Shown piece by piece: positions 7,650 to 14,574 of a stretch of 20,934 nt of DNA; within the stretch, counting starts at the first letter, position 1; every line of letters starts with the position of its first letter. The position numbers and the translations under genes are program-made. The notes beneath the pieces are model-generated. The model saw nothing but the letters and a program-made list of their open reading frames with translations, was not told where the DNA came from and ran no database searches. This DNA is from PNAI01 sp964575715 (GTDB taxonomy: Bacteria; Pseudomonadota; Alphaproteobacteria; Rhizobiales; Xanthobacteraceae), in NCBI GenBank assembly GCA_964575715.1, contig CAZNSG010000162.1:1-20934 (forward strand), written 5' to 3'.

Positions 7650-7897
7650 GTCTCTCAACAAGGATGCGCCGATCGATCGCGCCATTCAGCACTTGGGCGG
7701 CATCGTATCTGCGCCCATCCTCGGTCGCCTTCATTACCACTATTGCATAATCTAGTTTTCTGCACACAATGGTCATTTCGTTGGCAGCGGCAACGCACCG
7801 ACGGCGACGACAGCCGCTAAGCCACTGAAATATCACGAGTTGAGGCAACGGCTGAGAACTTGCTTCTAGGATCACGATCATCCGAGAGGAGAATGCG

Positions 7898-8869
7898 ATG
7901 AAGCAGATGGCAAGACTGGCGCTGTCGCTGGGGATCATATTGGCACCGAGCTTGGTGCAGGCCCAGGATGCGTGGCCGACCCGGGCCATTACGTTCGTTG
8001 TGCCTTATGCGCCCGGCGGTTACACGGACCTGGTCGCCCGGCTGACCGCACGCTACGTCGAGAAGACACTGGGCAAGCCCGTCGTTATCGAAATCCGCGC
8101 GGGAGCCGGCGGCATCGTGGGGACGCAGGCCGTCGTGAACTCGGCGCCTGACGGCTACACTTTTTGTGTCTGCAGCATCGGCGCCATCTCGGTTGCGCCC
8201 TTCGACCCGAACCAGAAGGTGGGGTACGATCCGGTGCGGGACCTCGCACCCGTTGGTATCGTGAGCTCGATAGCGCAGCTGGTCATCGTCAAAAATGGCC
8301 TGCCGGTGAAGACGATGGCCGAGCTCGTTGCCTACGCCAAGGCAAACCCAGGCAAGCTCAATTACGGCTCCAGCGGCGCCGGCGGCCTGACCCACTACTC
8401 AGTTGAGCTGTTCGGGGCCCGCGTGGGTATCAAGGCGGTGCACATTCCGTTCAAGGGTGGTGCGCCGTCGACTGCAGCAGTGATTGCCGGAGAGGTCGAT
8501 TTCGCCTTCGCCAACATGACCGACGGCCTGCCGCAGGTCCAAGCCGGAACAGTGCGAGGATTGGCCGTGACCTCAAACAAACGCAGCCCCTTCATACCCG
8601 ATCTTCCCACGGTACAGGAAACGGTTCTTCCGAACTTTGTTGTGGAAACGTGGAACGGCATCATGGCCACGGCGAAAACTCCGGAACCGATCGTCCGCAG
8701 GTTATCAGGGATCTTGATCAGCATGGCCGAAGATCCGGAGGTGAAGGAAGCCATGCGCAGGGCCGGCGCCGACACGGTCAAGACCACGCCTGACGAATAC
8801 CGTGCGCAAATCCAGCAGGAAATAGCGCAGTGGAAGCCGCTGATCGAGGAGATTGTGAGGAAGAAGTGA
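7898..8869 (+). CDS. Bug-family (TctC-like) extracytoplasmic solute-binding protein
   Basis: Periplasmic solute receptor of the tripartite tricarboxylate transporter type (323 aa, normal length). Residues 1-22 form a signal peptide ending V-Q-A before Q-D. The mature part begins W-P-T-R-A-I-T-F-V-V-P-Y-A-P-G-G, the family hallmark, followed by the V-V-N-S-A-P-D-G-Y-T segment, Y-G-S-S-G-A-G-G near residue 157 and H-I-P-F-K-G-G near 183. The start at 7898 is preceded by GAGAGGAG at 7884-7891. No TctA or TctB membrane partner is visible, so it is an orphan receptor; such orphans commonly bind organic or aromatic carboxylates. It converges on the amidohydrolase gene 42 bases downstream, which suggests, without proving, that both serve the same substrate. 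Confidence 0.93.
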   Translation: MKQMARLALSLGIILAPSLVQAQDAWPTRAITFVVPYAPGGYTDLVARLTARYVEKTLGKPVVIEIRAGAGGIVGTQAVVNSAPDGYTFCVCSIGAISVAPFDPNQKVGYDPVRDLAPVGIVSSIAQLVIVKNGLPVKTMAELVAYAKANPGKLNYGSSGAGGLTHYSVELFGARVGIKAVHIPFKGGAPSTAAVIAGEVDFAFANMTDGLPQVQAGTVRGLAVTSNKRSPFIPDLPTVQETVLPNFVVETWNGIMATAKTPEPIVRRLSGILISMAEDPEVKEAMRRAGADTVKTTPDEYRAQIQQEIAQWKPLIEEIVRKK

Positions 8870-8891
8870 TCGGTGCGCTTTCCGCAATCAG

Positions 8892-8942
8892 GAGCCCCGT
8901 ACGCGCTCCGTTCAGTTGGCGCGCGGGAAGGAGTACGGGCTC
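8892..8942. terminator. Inverted repeat across two convergent 3' ends
   Basis: GAGCCCCGTAC (8892-8902) pairs with GTACGGGCTC (8933-8942) apart from one bulged C, with a 30-base loop. The right arm lies inside the last codons of the amidohydrolase gene and the left arm lies just after the Bug gene. The position suits a two-way transcription end, but no T run follows in either direction, so termination is uncertain. Confidence 0.3.
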
Positions 8943-10399
8943 ATCTGGTCCGCCGTGCGGCCGTTGGGGTCCCAGTTCTGCCAGCCGCTCCACACCCGCT
9001 CGCCGGCGGCCTGCGCTTGCGCACGCAACGCCGCGAAGTCGACACCGGGAATGCGACCGTTTTCCATCCGCACAACGCCGTCTACGATCACAGTGTCCAC
9101 GTCATCGCCGATCCCGCAATCCACCAAACTCTTGATCGGATCGCGCACCGGGCCCATGCGCAGCGTATCGTTGCCGGTGAGGCCAACGATGATGATGTCC
9201 GCCTTGGCGCCCGGCGCAAGCCGGCCGATATCATCGCGGCCGACCGACTGCGCGCCACCAAGCGTCGCCGCCTCGAACACCTGCGAAGCCGTGGCCGACT
9301 TTAGATTGCGGCCCGCCACCTTGCCGAAGTAGGAGGCGTTGCGCATCTGCAGGATCATGTCGCGTGGATAGGTATCAGTGCCGAGTGCGATGTTCACGCC
9401 TGCCTTGCGATATGTCTCCCAACTGTCGAGAAAACGCCCGCGCCGAGCAATGTTGACCGGACAATGGGAGATCGAGCAGCGGTGCGAGCCCATGATCTCC
9501 AAGTCGTGCGAATCCGAATAATTAATCAGTGGGTTATCACAGGTGAAGTTGCCATGGCCGATATTGAGCTTATTCGACATCAGGCCGACGTCCCGCAACA
9601 ACTCCACTGAAGTCATCTGATGCTCGCGAATGATGTCGAACACCTCATGGATATTATAGGCCGCGTGAATCGCGACCGGCAGATTGCGCTCCTGCGCCGC
9701 CGCGGCCGCCTTTTGCATCAGTGAAACGGTGCAGGTCTCGATTTCGCGCGGCACCAGAATGCCGCGGACCCGGCCCCCATGCGCACCTTGGTGTCGCTCG
9801 ATAAATTCGAGCGCGAGGTCGAATTCCCGCTCGCCGGAGGCCTCGTCAATCACGCGGACCAGCTTGCCTCCCCTGCCGCCGATCCAGCGGCCGCTGTCAA
9901 AGCCCGGACCGAGATAAGCGCGGATGCCAAGCTCGCCAACGACCTCAAGCAGCGCTTGCTGGACGCGCAACTGGCTGCCGAACTCGACGAATGTCGTAAT
10001 GCCGTTCCGCAGCAATTCAGCCACCGTGAACCGGGCATTGAGCAGCAGCTCTTCCGCCACCGAATTGTCGTCGGGACGCACATAGCGTGGATCGCCGCCG
10101 ACTCGCGTGCCCTCGCGCGGGACGCTAATTTCCAGGAAGGGCTGACCGAAATAGTCCCCGCGTCCGATATCGGAGATCAGCCGGTGCGAGGCGCGATGGC
10201 CGGAATGCACATGGGTGTCGATGAATCCCGGCGCGACCAGTTTGTCGCGTGCGTCAATCTCATGGTCGACCGCGCCTTCGAAGCGATCGCCGATGAACAA
10301 CACGACATTACCTTCATAGACCAGCTCGGCATTGCGCCAGAGGGTATGATGCCCTTGGGCATGTGCGACCAGCCAGCCGCAGATGACGCGCGTGCGCAT
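8912..10399 (-). CDS. Amidohydrolase-superfamily metal-dependent hydrolase (TRZ/ATZ-like)
   Basis: Cytoplasmic metal-dependent hydrolase or deaminase (495 aa) of the group containing atrazine chlorohydrolases, cytosine deaminase and related enzymes. Metal-site signs in order are D-T-H-V-H (His63 and His65), I-H-A-A-Y (His245), G-H-G-N (His282), S-H-C-P (His312) and L-G-T-D-T-Y-P (Asp342). The N-terminal V-A-P-G-F-I strand and the C-terminal L-A-P-G-A-K-A-D-I-I-I-V segment are typical. The start is supported by AAGGA eight bases upstream. The real substrate is unknown: candidates from context are a cyclic amide or lactam, or an amino-substituted heterocycle made by the hydroxylase and flavoprotein encoded upstream. 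It is the last gene of the minus-strand set, 154 bases after the UbiD gene. Confidence 0.9.
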   Translation of the reverse strand: MRTRVICGWLVAHAQGHHTLWRNAELVYEGNVVLFIGDRFEGAVDHEIDARDKLVAPGFIDTHVHSGHRASHRLISDIGRGDYFGQPFLEISVPREGTRVGGDPRYVRPDDNSVAEELLLNARFTVAELLRNGITTFVEFGSQLRVQQALLEVVGELGIRAYLGPGFDSGRWIGGRGGKLVRVIDEASGEREFDLALEFIERHQGAHGGRVRGILVPREIETCTVSLMQKAAAAAQERNLPVAIHAAYNIHEVFDIIREHQMTSVELLRDVGLMSNKLNIGHGNFTCDNPLINYSDSHDLEIMGSHRCSISHCPVNIARRGRFLDSWETYRKAGVNIALGTDTYPRDMILQMRNASYFGKVAGRNLKSATASQVFEAATLGGAQSVGRDDIGRLAPGAKADIIIVGLTGNDTLRMGPVRDPIKSLVDCGIGDDVDTVIVDGVVRMENGRIPGVDFAALRAQAQAAGERVWSGWQNWDPNGRTADQMSPYSFPRAN

Positions 10400-10451
10400 G
10401 GAATTTTTCCTTTAGTGTCTGTCGGGAAAGTTTCGCTTGAAAGCATTGGAT

Positions 10452-10487
10452 GAAAGTTGGCATGAGCTGCCTCAGCAAGCAACTTTC
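10452..10487 (-). other. Stem-loop between UbiD-type and amidohydrolase genes
   Basis: GAAAGTTG (10452-10459) and CAACTTTC (10480-10487) are perfect inverse complements. The interior adds GC/GC and TGAG/CTCA pairs around a CTGC loop, giving about 14 pairs with one small internal loop. It lies in the 154-bp gap after the UbiD stop and 53 bases before the amidohydrolase start. No T run follows on the minus strand, so an mRNA-processing or stability structure, or a binding site, is as likely as termination. Confidence 0.4.
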
Positions 10488-10553
10488 CGGCGCCTCATTG
10501 AATTGTTCGTCTAGAAAAACGAGTCAAATCAACACATATTTCCGGACGGACTC

Positions 10554-11957
10554 TCAGAACTTCACCCCGGCCTTTTCTAGCAGGGAACGAGCCCGCGCGC
10601 GTTGCTCGTCGGATACGACGAGACGCTCGGCAAAATCTCGCCCGGCGGGGCGCGTGGCGTCGATCCCCATCTTGGTCAACGTGAAGGTCTCGGGGTCGGA
10701 CGTGGGGTCGAGAATGGCGCCCTTGGATCCTGGAACGAACACGATGTCCTTCTCGGCACGGACGCGAGTTGCGACGGCCCACATGACATCGTTCAAGCTG
10801 AAGACATCAACATCGTCATCTACAACAATGACGTATTTTGTGTATAGCTCGGTACCGAACGTTGTCATCATCGCCATCTGCGGCTCGCCTTCGGCGGTCT
10901 TCTTCATGGACACGAACGCCATGAAAGCTCCGCACGTGGTATGCGGCACATGCACCGAGCGCACATTGGGAAGATTGCGGCGAAGCGCGTTTAGGATTTC
11001 GCCTTCGCGGGTGATGCAGGAAACCAGGATGTGATCCTGGGACATGCCGGACACGACGCTCTGATAGATCGCGTCCCGGCGCATGCGGACACGGTTGGCG
11101 ACAAAAACATTCTGCGTGCTTCGATGCGATGCATAGCCGGTGAACTCGCTGAACGGCCCTTCGGGCTCTTTCACGCCCGCGAGAATCTCGCCCTCGATGA
11201 CAATTTCCGCGCCCGCAGGCACTTCGAGGTCGGCGACGCCGCAGCGCGCCAGACGATAAGGTTCGCCGAACAGGCCGCCGATAATCTCGAATTTCCTGAC
11301 GTTCGGCGGATACGCGTAAACCATCGACCCCATATAATGCAGCGGATGTGTGCCGATCGTGATAGCCACGGGCAGCGACTGGCCTCTCTCCTCCGCGCGG
11401 CGGTGGAACTCGTACAAGCGCCGGCGTGAATGCAGTGAAACGCCTAGCCTGTTCTTGCCCTTCAGCATCAGACGATGAAATCCGGTCGTGTCGACACCGG
11501 TGTCGGGATCGCGGGCCGCAATCTGGCCGGCCGTTATGTAAGGCGCGGCATCCACCGAAAATTGCAACAGAATTGGAAGTTTCGTCAAATCGATCTGCTC
11601 GCCCTCAAGAACGACCTCGTCCCAGGCAGCAGAGTTTACCACATCGCAGGGAATGTACTTTTGACAGCGCTCGCGAAATGCCATCGGCAGCTCGGCTGTC
11701 TTGACGCCGAGACATGCCGCAAGCAGCTTGCGATTGCCGGCCACATTGGTAACCAGCTGCATGTTCTTGCCCTTTATGTTCTCAAAGAAAACAACCGGGC
11801 TCCGCCCCGCCCGATCGAGCTCGAACAGCATGGAGGTGGACTCGAACTTGGTGTCGACCTCATGCCGGATACGCAGGAATTCGTCGGGAAAGTCAGATTC
11901 AACCATGCGCAGAAATCCGCGCAAGCTTTGATTGTCGATATTGGCGGTCCCTGCCAT
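10554..11957 (-). CDS. UbiD-family decarboxylase
   Basis: Prenylated-FMN-dependent, reversible decarboxylase of aromatic, heteroaromatic or unsaturated acids (467 aa). The family's active-site triad is visible: Arg162 in T-G-F-H-R-L, and Glu266 and Glu271 in E-G-P-F-S-E-F-T-G-Y, the same five-residue spacing as Glu277/Glu282 of fungal Fdc1. Other family signs are I-G-T-H-P near residue 201 and V-V-D-D-D-V-D-V-F near 375. I prefer the ATG at 11957 over the one at 11969, because GGGAGG (11967-11962) falls just before it and no such site precedes the earlier ATG. No UbiX-type flavin prenyltransferase is in the window, so the cofactor must be supplied from elsewhere. Grouping with catabolic genes argues against a role in ubiquinone synthesis. 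Confidence 0.92.
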   Translation of the reverse strand: MAGTANIDNQSLRGFLRMVESDFPDEFLRIRHEVDTKFESTSMLFELDRAGRSPVVFFENIKGKNMQLVTNVAGNRKLLAACLGVKTAELPMAFRERCQKYIPCDVVNSAAWDEVVLEGEQIDLTKLPILLQFSVDAAPYITAGQIAARDPDTGVDTTGFHRLMLKGKNRLGVSLHSRRRLYEFHRRAEERGQSLPVAITIGTHPLHYMGSMVYAYPPNVRKFEIIGGLFGEPYRLARCGVADLEVPAGAEIVIEGEILAGVKEPEGPFSEFTGYASHRSTQNVFVANRVRMRRDAIYQSVVSGMSQDHILVSCITREGEILNALRRNLPNVRSVHVPHTTCGAFMAFVSMKKTAEGEPQMAMMTTFGTELYTKYVIVVDDDVDVFSLNDVMWAVATRVRAEKDIVFVPGSKGAILDPTSDPETFTLTKMGIDATRPAGRDFAERLVVSDEQRARARSLLEKAGVKF

Positions 11958-12103
11958 GTCGCCTCCCATACAGTCGATCGGCTATTTGATTTCATTGTGG
12001 AGGTGTATGGCAAGGATTATCTACACGGTGACCGCCGCAGCCGCTGTCCTTTCCGAAAATCATATCCGGACGTATTTGCGATGCAGCCCGGCCAATTGTA
12101 AGG

Positions 12104-13300
12104 TCATTTCCCAATTAATTTGGAAAAAAAAACGCGGACTCTATTCCACAAGGCGGCGCGTGCTAGCGAAGCCGCGTCCAGCGCTGCACCCGCGCCCTCT
12201 GATATTGGCCTACCAGACAATGAAGCCTCAAGGTTGGCGGTGAACACTGCCGTAAGATGGTCGACGACATCCCTCACCAGACCGGACCTACTGAACTGGG
12301 CCAAGACACCGGTCAGCAGAAATTTCACTGAAATATCGACTTGCGACGATGCATCGCTCGAGGCGTGCACGCGGTAGCTGATAACAGCGCGAGCATTCGA
12401 ACCGCTTTTGGTGTCGCGCCCCGCGCCACGCACGATACCGATGAAACGCCGGTCATCGCGTTCGACCTCAAGCGCGCCGGCAAATGCACTCACGATCGGT
12501 CCGAGCTTGACGTTGACTTCGCCTTCGGCGCGGCCGTTCAGCGGCGGCTTCGTCAAGCGCGCACCGGGCATACAGCGCGCCACTTGGTCGAGATCCGCGA
12601 AAAATTCCCATACCCGCTCTCGGGAATATGGCACGCGAAATGTTTCCGCGAGTTCGACACCGTCGGCCTCGACCGCGCGCCATTGCTCAGCGCCCAGCGT
12701 CTCCTGGACCGCAACTCGCGGGATATTGCCTACCATTGCTGGCCGGCGGACAGTCCGTTGGCCTTGGCTAGCCGCGGGGGTGCGTGCCCCGACCGGCCCA
12801 AGCTCGGTCCGCAGGATGGTTGGCCGTCCGCCCGACACATGGCGTTTCTTCAGGACATCATTGACTGCGGCTACAATGCCAACATAACCGGTGCAGCGGC
12901 AGAGGTTGCCTGACAGCTCAAGTCGGATGCGCGGCTCGTCAGCGTCCGGAAGACGCATGACGATATCGCGGCACGATATGAGCATTCCTGGTGTGCAATA
13001 ACCGCATTGCAAGGCGTGACGGGCGGAAAACGCCGTACGCAGATCGGCCATGATCGGATCGTCGCGCAGCCCCTCAATGGTGGTGACCTTGGCGCCGTCG
13101 CAGGCCACCGCAAAGGTGATGCAGGAGCGCGCCGGACAGCCGTCGATCAGCACGGTGCAGGCACCGCACACGCCGTGTTCGCAGCCGACATGGGTGCCGG
13201 TGAGAAACTGCTCCCCACGCAGAAAATCGGCGAGCTGGGTGCGCGGCTCCACCGCCGCCGCCGCCATAGCGCCATTGATCTCGATGCTGAATTTTCTCAT
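12104..13300 (-). CDS. Molybdenum hydroxylase [2Fe-2S] subunit fused to CoxG/SRPBCC domain (set 2)
   Basis: Second copy of the fused electron-transfer subunit (398 aa), with all eight cluster cysteines at the same positions as the set 1 protein: 40, 45, 48, 60 and 99, 102, 134, 136. The SRPBCC part spans about residues 215-365, with R-V-P-Y-S-R-E-R-V-W-E-F-F, C-M-P-G-A, V-K-L-G-P-I and L-A-Q-F-S-R-S-G. The linker differs strongly from that of set 1, while the ferredoxin part is well conserved. The C-terminus ends in an amphipathic, basic helix-like segment (W-N-R-V-R-V-F-F-S-K-L). The gene contains a nine-T run on the coding strand near its end (12122-12130), a potential slippage site, but the frame is intact. 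ATGA overlap with the FAD subunit gene upstream. Confidence 0.93.
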   Translation of the reverse strand: MRKFSIEINGAMAAAAVEPRTQLADFLRGEQFLTGTHVGCEHGVCGACTVLIDGCPARSCITFAVACDGAKVTTIEGLRDDPIMADLRTAFSARHALQCGYCTPGMLISCRDIVMRLPDADEPRIRLELSGNLCRCTGYVGIVAAVNDVLKKRHVSGGRPTILRTELGPVGARTPAASQGQRTVRRPAMVGNIPRVAVQETLGAEQWRAVEADGVELAETFRVPYSRERVWEFFADLDQVARCMPGARLTKPPLNGRAEGEVNVKLGPIVSAFAGALEVERDDRRFIGIVRGAGRDTKSGSNARAVISYRVHASSDASSQVDISVKFLLTGVLAQFSRSGLVRDVVDHLTAVFTANLEASLSGRPISEGAGAALDAASLARAALWNRVRVFFSKLIGK

Positions 13301-14136
13301 GCGGCCCCCGCTTGCCGGGCCGCGCGCTTGAGAGCGACCAGCGCAATCTGCCGACAGTACTGGTCCTTCACGCCCTTGGCGTCCAGAAGATTGGTCACCG
13401 CGCGTTCATCCAGGCGATCGGCGATATCGGGGCTAAACGGCCCGCCGAACAGCTTGGCAGCGTCGGGCACGACGATCGGCGCGGTCTCGATGGCGCCGAT
13501 CACGGCGCGGAAACGGCCGTTCTCCGGATCGTGCAGGACGGCGCCGATGGCATGGGCGAATTCGCCGGCCTTTTGATTGAATTTGTAGAAGCCCCAGCGG
13601 GCGCGCGCGGAAAGCTTCGGCACCCGCACGGTGCGAATGAGTTCGTCGGGCGCAAGCGCGGTGATGAACGACGACACCATTAGGTTTTCCGCGGCGATGG
13701 TGCGTGCGCCGCGGCGCGAATGCGCGACTACCTCGGCGCCGAGCAGCGGAAACGTCGAAATCCAGTCGGCGGCCGGATCGGCGTGCGCAAGGCTGCCGCC
13801 GACGGTGCCACGGTTACGCACCGCGCGATAGGCGATCCGGCCCGCCACGAAGCGAAGCAGTCCGCGCGTCGCATCGGGAATCCGCCCGTCTTCGATGTCG
13901 GCATGGGTCACGCAGGCGCCGATCTCGACATGCTCGCGCTGGTCCGAGACCGCGCGCAGTTCGGCAATCGCGGTGATGTCAACCAGCAGTTCCAGCTGTG
14001 CCAGTCGCAGATTGAGCATCGGCCCGAGCGACTGGCTGCCGGCGATGGCCTTGGAACTGACCCCTGCCTCGGCAAGCAAACTCGTTGCCTCATCGAGGCT
14101 TCCGGGGCGCTCATAGTTGAATGCAGCGGGTTTCAT
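13297..14136 (-). CDS. Molybdenum hydroxylase FAD-binding medium subunit, CoxM-like (set 2)
   Basis: FAD subunit (279 aa) of the second hydroxylase. Motifs AGSQSLGPMLNLRLA (32-46) and TVGGSLAHADPAADW (111-125) bind FAD and sit at the same positions as in the set 1 protein. The start overlaps no gene: 18 bases separate it from the stop of the small [2Fe-2S] protein upstream, and four bases overlap the fused small subunit downstream. In set 1 this gene is directly coupled to the large subunit; here two extra redox genes lie in between, so the original L-M junction appears to have been opened. Confidence 0.93.
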   Translation of the reverse strand: MKPAAFNYERPGSLDEATSLLAEAGVSSKAIAGSQSLGPMLNLRLAQLELLVDITAIAELRAVSDQREHVEIGACVTHADIEDGRIPDATRGLLRFVAGRIAYRAVRNRGTVGGSLAHADPAADWISTFPLLGAEVVAHSRRGARTIAAENLMVSSFITALAPDELIRTVRVPKLSARARWGFYKFNQKAGEFAHAIGAVLHDPENGRFRAVIGAIETAPIVVPDAAKLFGGPFSPDIADRLDERAVTNLLDAKGVKDQYCRQIALVALKRAARQAGAA

Positions 14137-14154
14137 GGCGCGCCCCCAGCCGGA

Positions 14155-14574
14155 TTACGAACGTACATTCAACACCCTCCGGCGTTCGCTGAGCGACTGC
14201 ATCTGGTGACGCAGAGTCGCGCCTTTTTGATCGCGCTCGCGGACGTCGGTCAGCAGATCGCGCAGCAAGCGCTGTTCGGGAACCGGATCGAGCTGTGTGA
14301 GGCCGGATCTGAGCTTGGCGATGCAGGCATAGTCTATCACGCCGTCGATCATGATGACGCATTCCTTGCAGACATTGGCGTTGAAGCAGCTAAATTGGAA
14401 GGCGAGATCGGGCGCAGCACCATAGCGCAGCCGCACCAGCCCATCGAGCACCGAATCGCCCTCCTCGAACGCCACGTTGAATTCCTCATAGTGGCCGTTA
14501 TGGGCGCTGGTGCCGCGCCAAATGCGTAGCCGCGCCAATTTCATCGCCAGGTTTTTCTGCCCGGCATCGTTCAC
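14155..14574 (-). CDS. Single-domain [2Fe-2S] protein resembling the N-terminal domain of SdhB/FrdB
   Basis: Small 139-aa redox protein. Its ferredoxin-like part resembles the first domain of succinate dehydrogenase/fumarate reductase iron-sulfur subunits: an R-I-W-R opening near residue 17, E-E-G-D-S-V-L-D-G-L near 37, then cysteines spaced C-x5-C-x2-C-x11-C (from about residue 63 to 84). Standard SdhB/FrdB uses C-x4-C-x2-[C/D]-x11-C, so one residue is inserted between the first two. The second half of SdhB, with the 4Fe-4S and 3Fe-4S sites, is missing; the C-terminus is short, charged and probably helical. The start overlaps the flavoprotein stop by four bases (ATGA), strongly suggesting the two form a complex. 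An internal Met at residue 11 is a possible alternative start. Confidence 0.8.
   Translation of the reverse strand: MNDAGQKNLAMKLARLRIWRGTSAHNGHYEEFNVAFEEGDSVLDGLVRLRYGAAPDLAFQFSCFNANVCKECVIMIDGVIDYACIAKLRSGLTQLDPVPEQRLLRDLLTDVRERDQKGATLRHQMQSLSERRRVLNVRS

Larger units (their letters stand above)
7160..7897. other. Gene-poor scar region with two decayed insertion elements
   Basis: This 738-bp stretch separates the first hydroxylase operon from the Bug-type gene. It contains a perfect dyad CCTATTTATAGG at 7200-7211 upstream of the large-subunit gene. A truncated IS3-type element occupies about 7252-7402 and a mutated integrase-type transposase fragment occupies 7466-7649. From about 7650 to 7880 I see no gene I trust. 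A minus-strand frame spans 7597-7989 but overlaps the real Bug gene and looks like a shadow. The downstream start is fixed by GAGAGGAG at 7884-7891. Confidence 0.6.

Noticed and set aside
7597..7989. Minus-strand open frame (130 aa) across the scar region
   Set aside because: It overlaps the start and ribosome-binding site of the well-supported Bug gene. Part of it may be antisense to the decayed transposase; no reliable family match.
9779..10453. Plus-strand open frame (224 aa)
   Set aside because: It is antisense to the amidohydrolase, which has a full set of metal-site motifs.
10554..11957. UbiD protein as a ubiquinone-biosynthesis enzyme
   Set aside because: No other ubi gene is nearby and the genes around it are catabolic. 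The family is used widely for decarboxylation of other aromatic acids.
11932..12243. Plus-strand open frame (103 aa) in the gap between UbiD and the fused Fe-S subunit
   Set aside because: It overlaps both real minus-strand genes at its ends and has no motif; the 146-bp gap itself shows nothing beyond the UbiD ribosome-binding site.
13720..14529. Plus-strand open frame (269 aa)
   Set aside because: It is antisense to the FAD subunit and small [2Fe-2S] genes and shows no family motifs.
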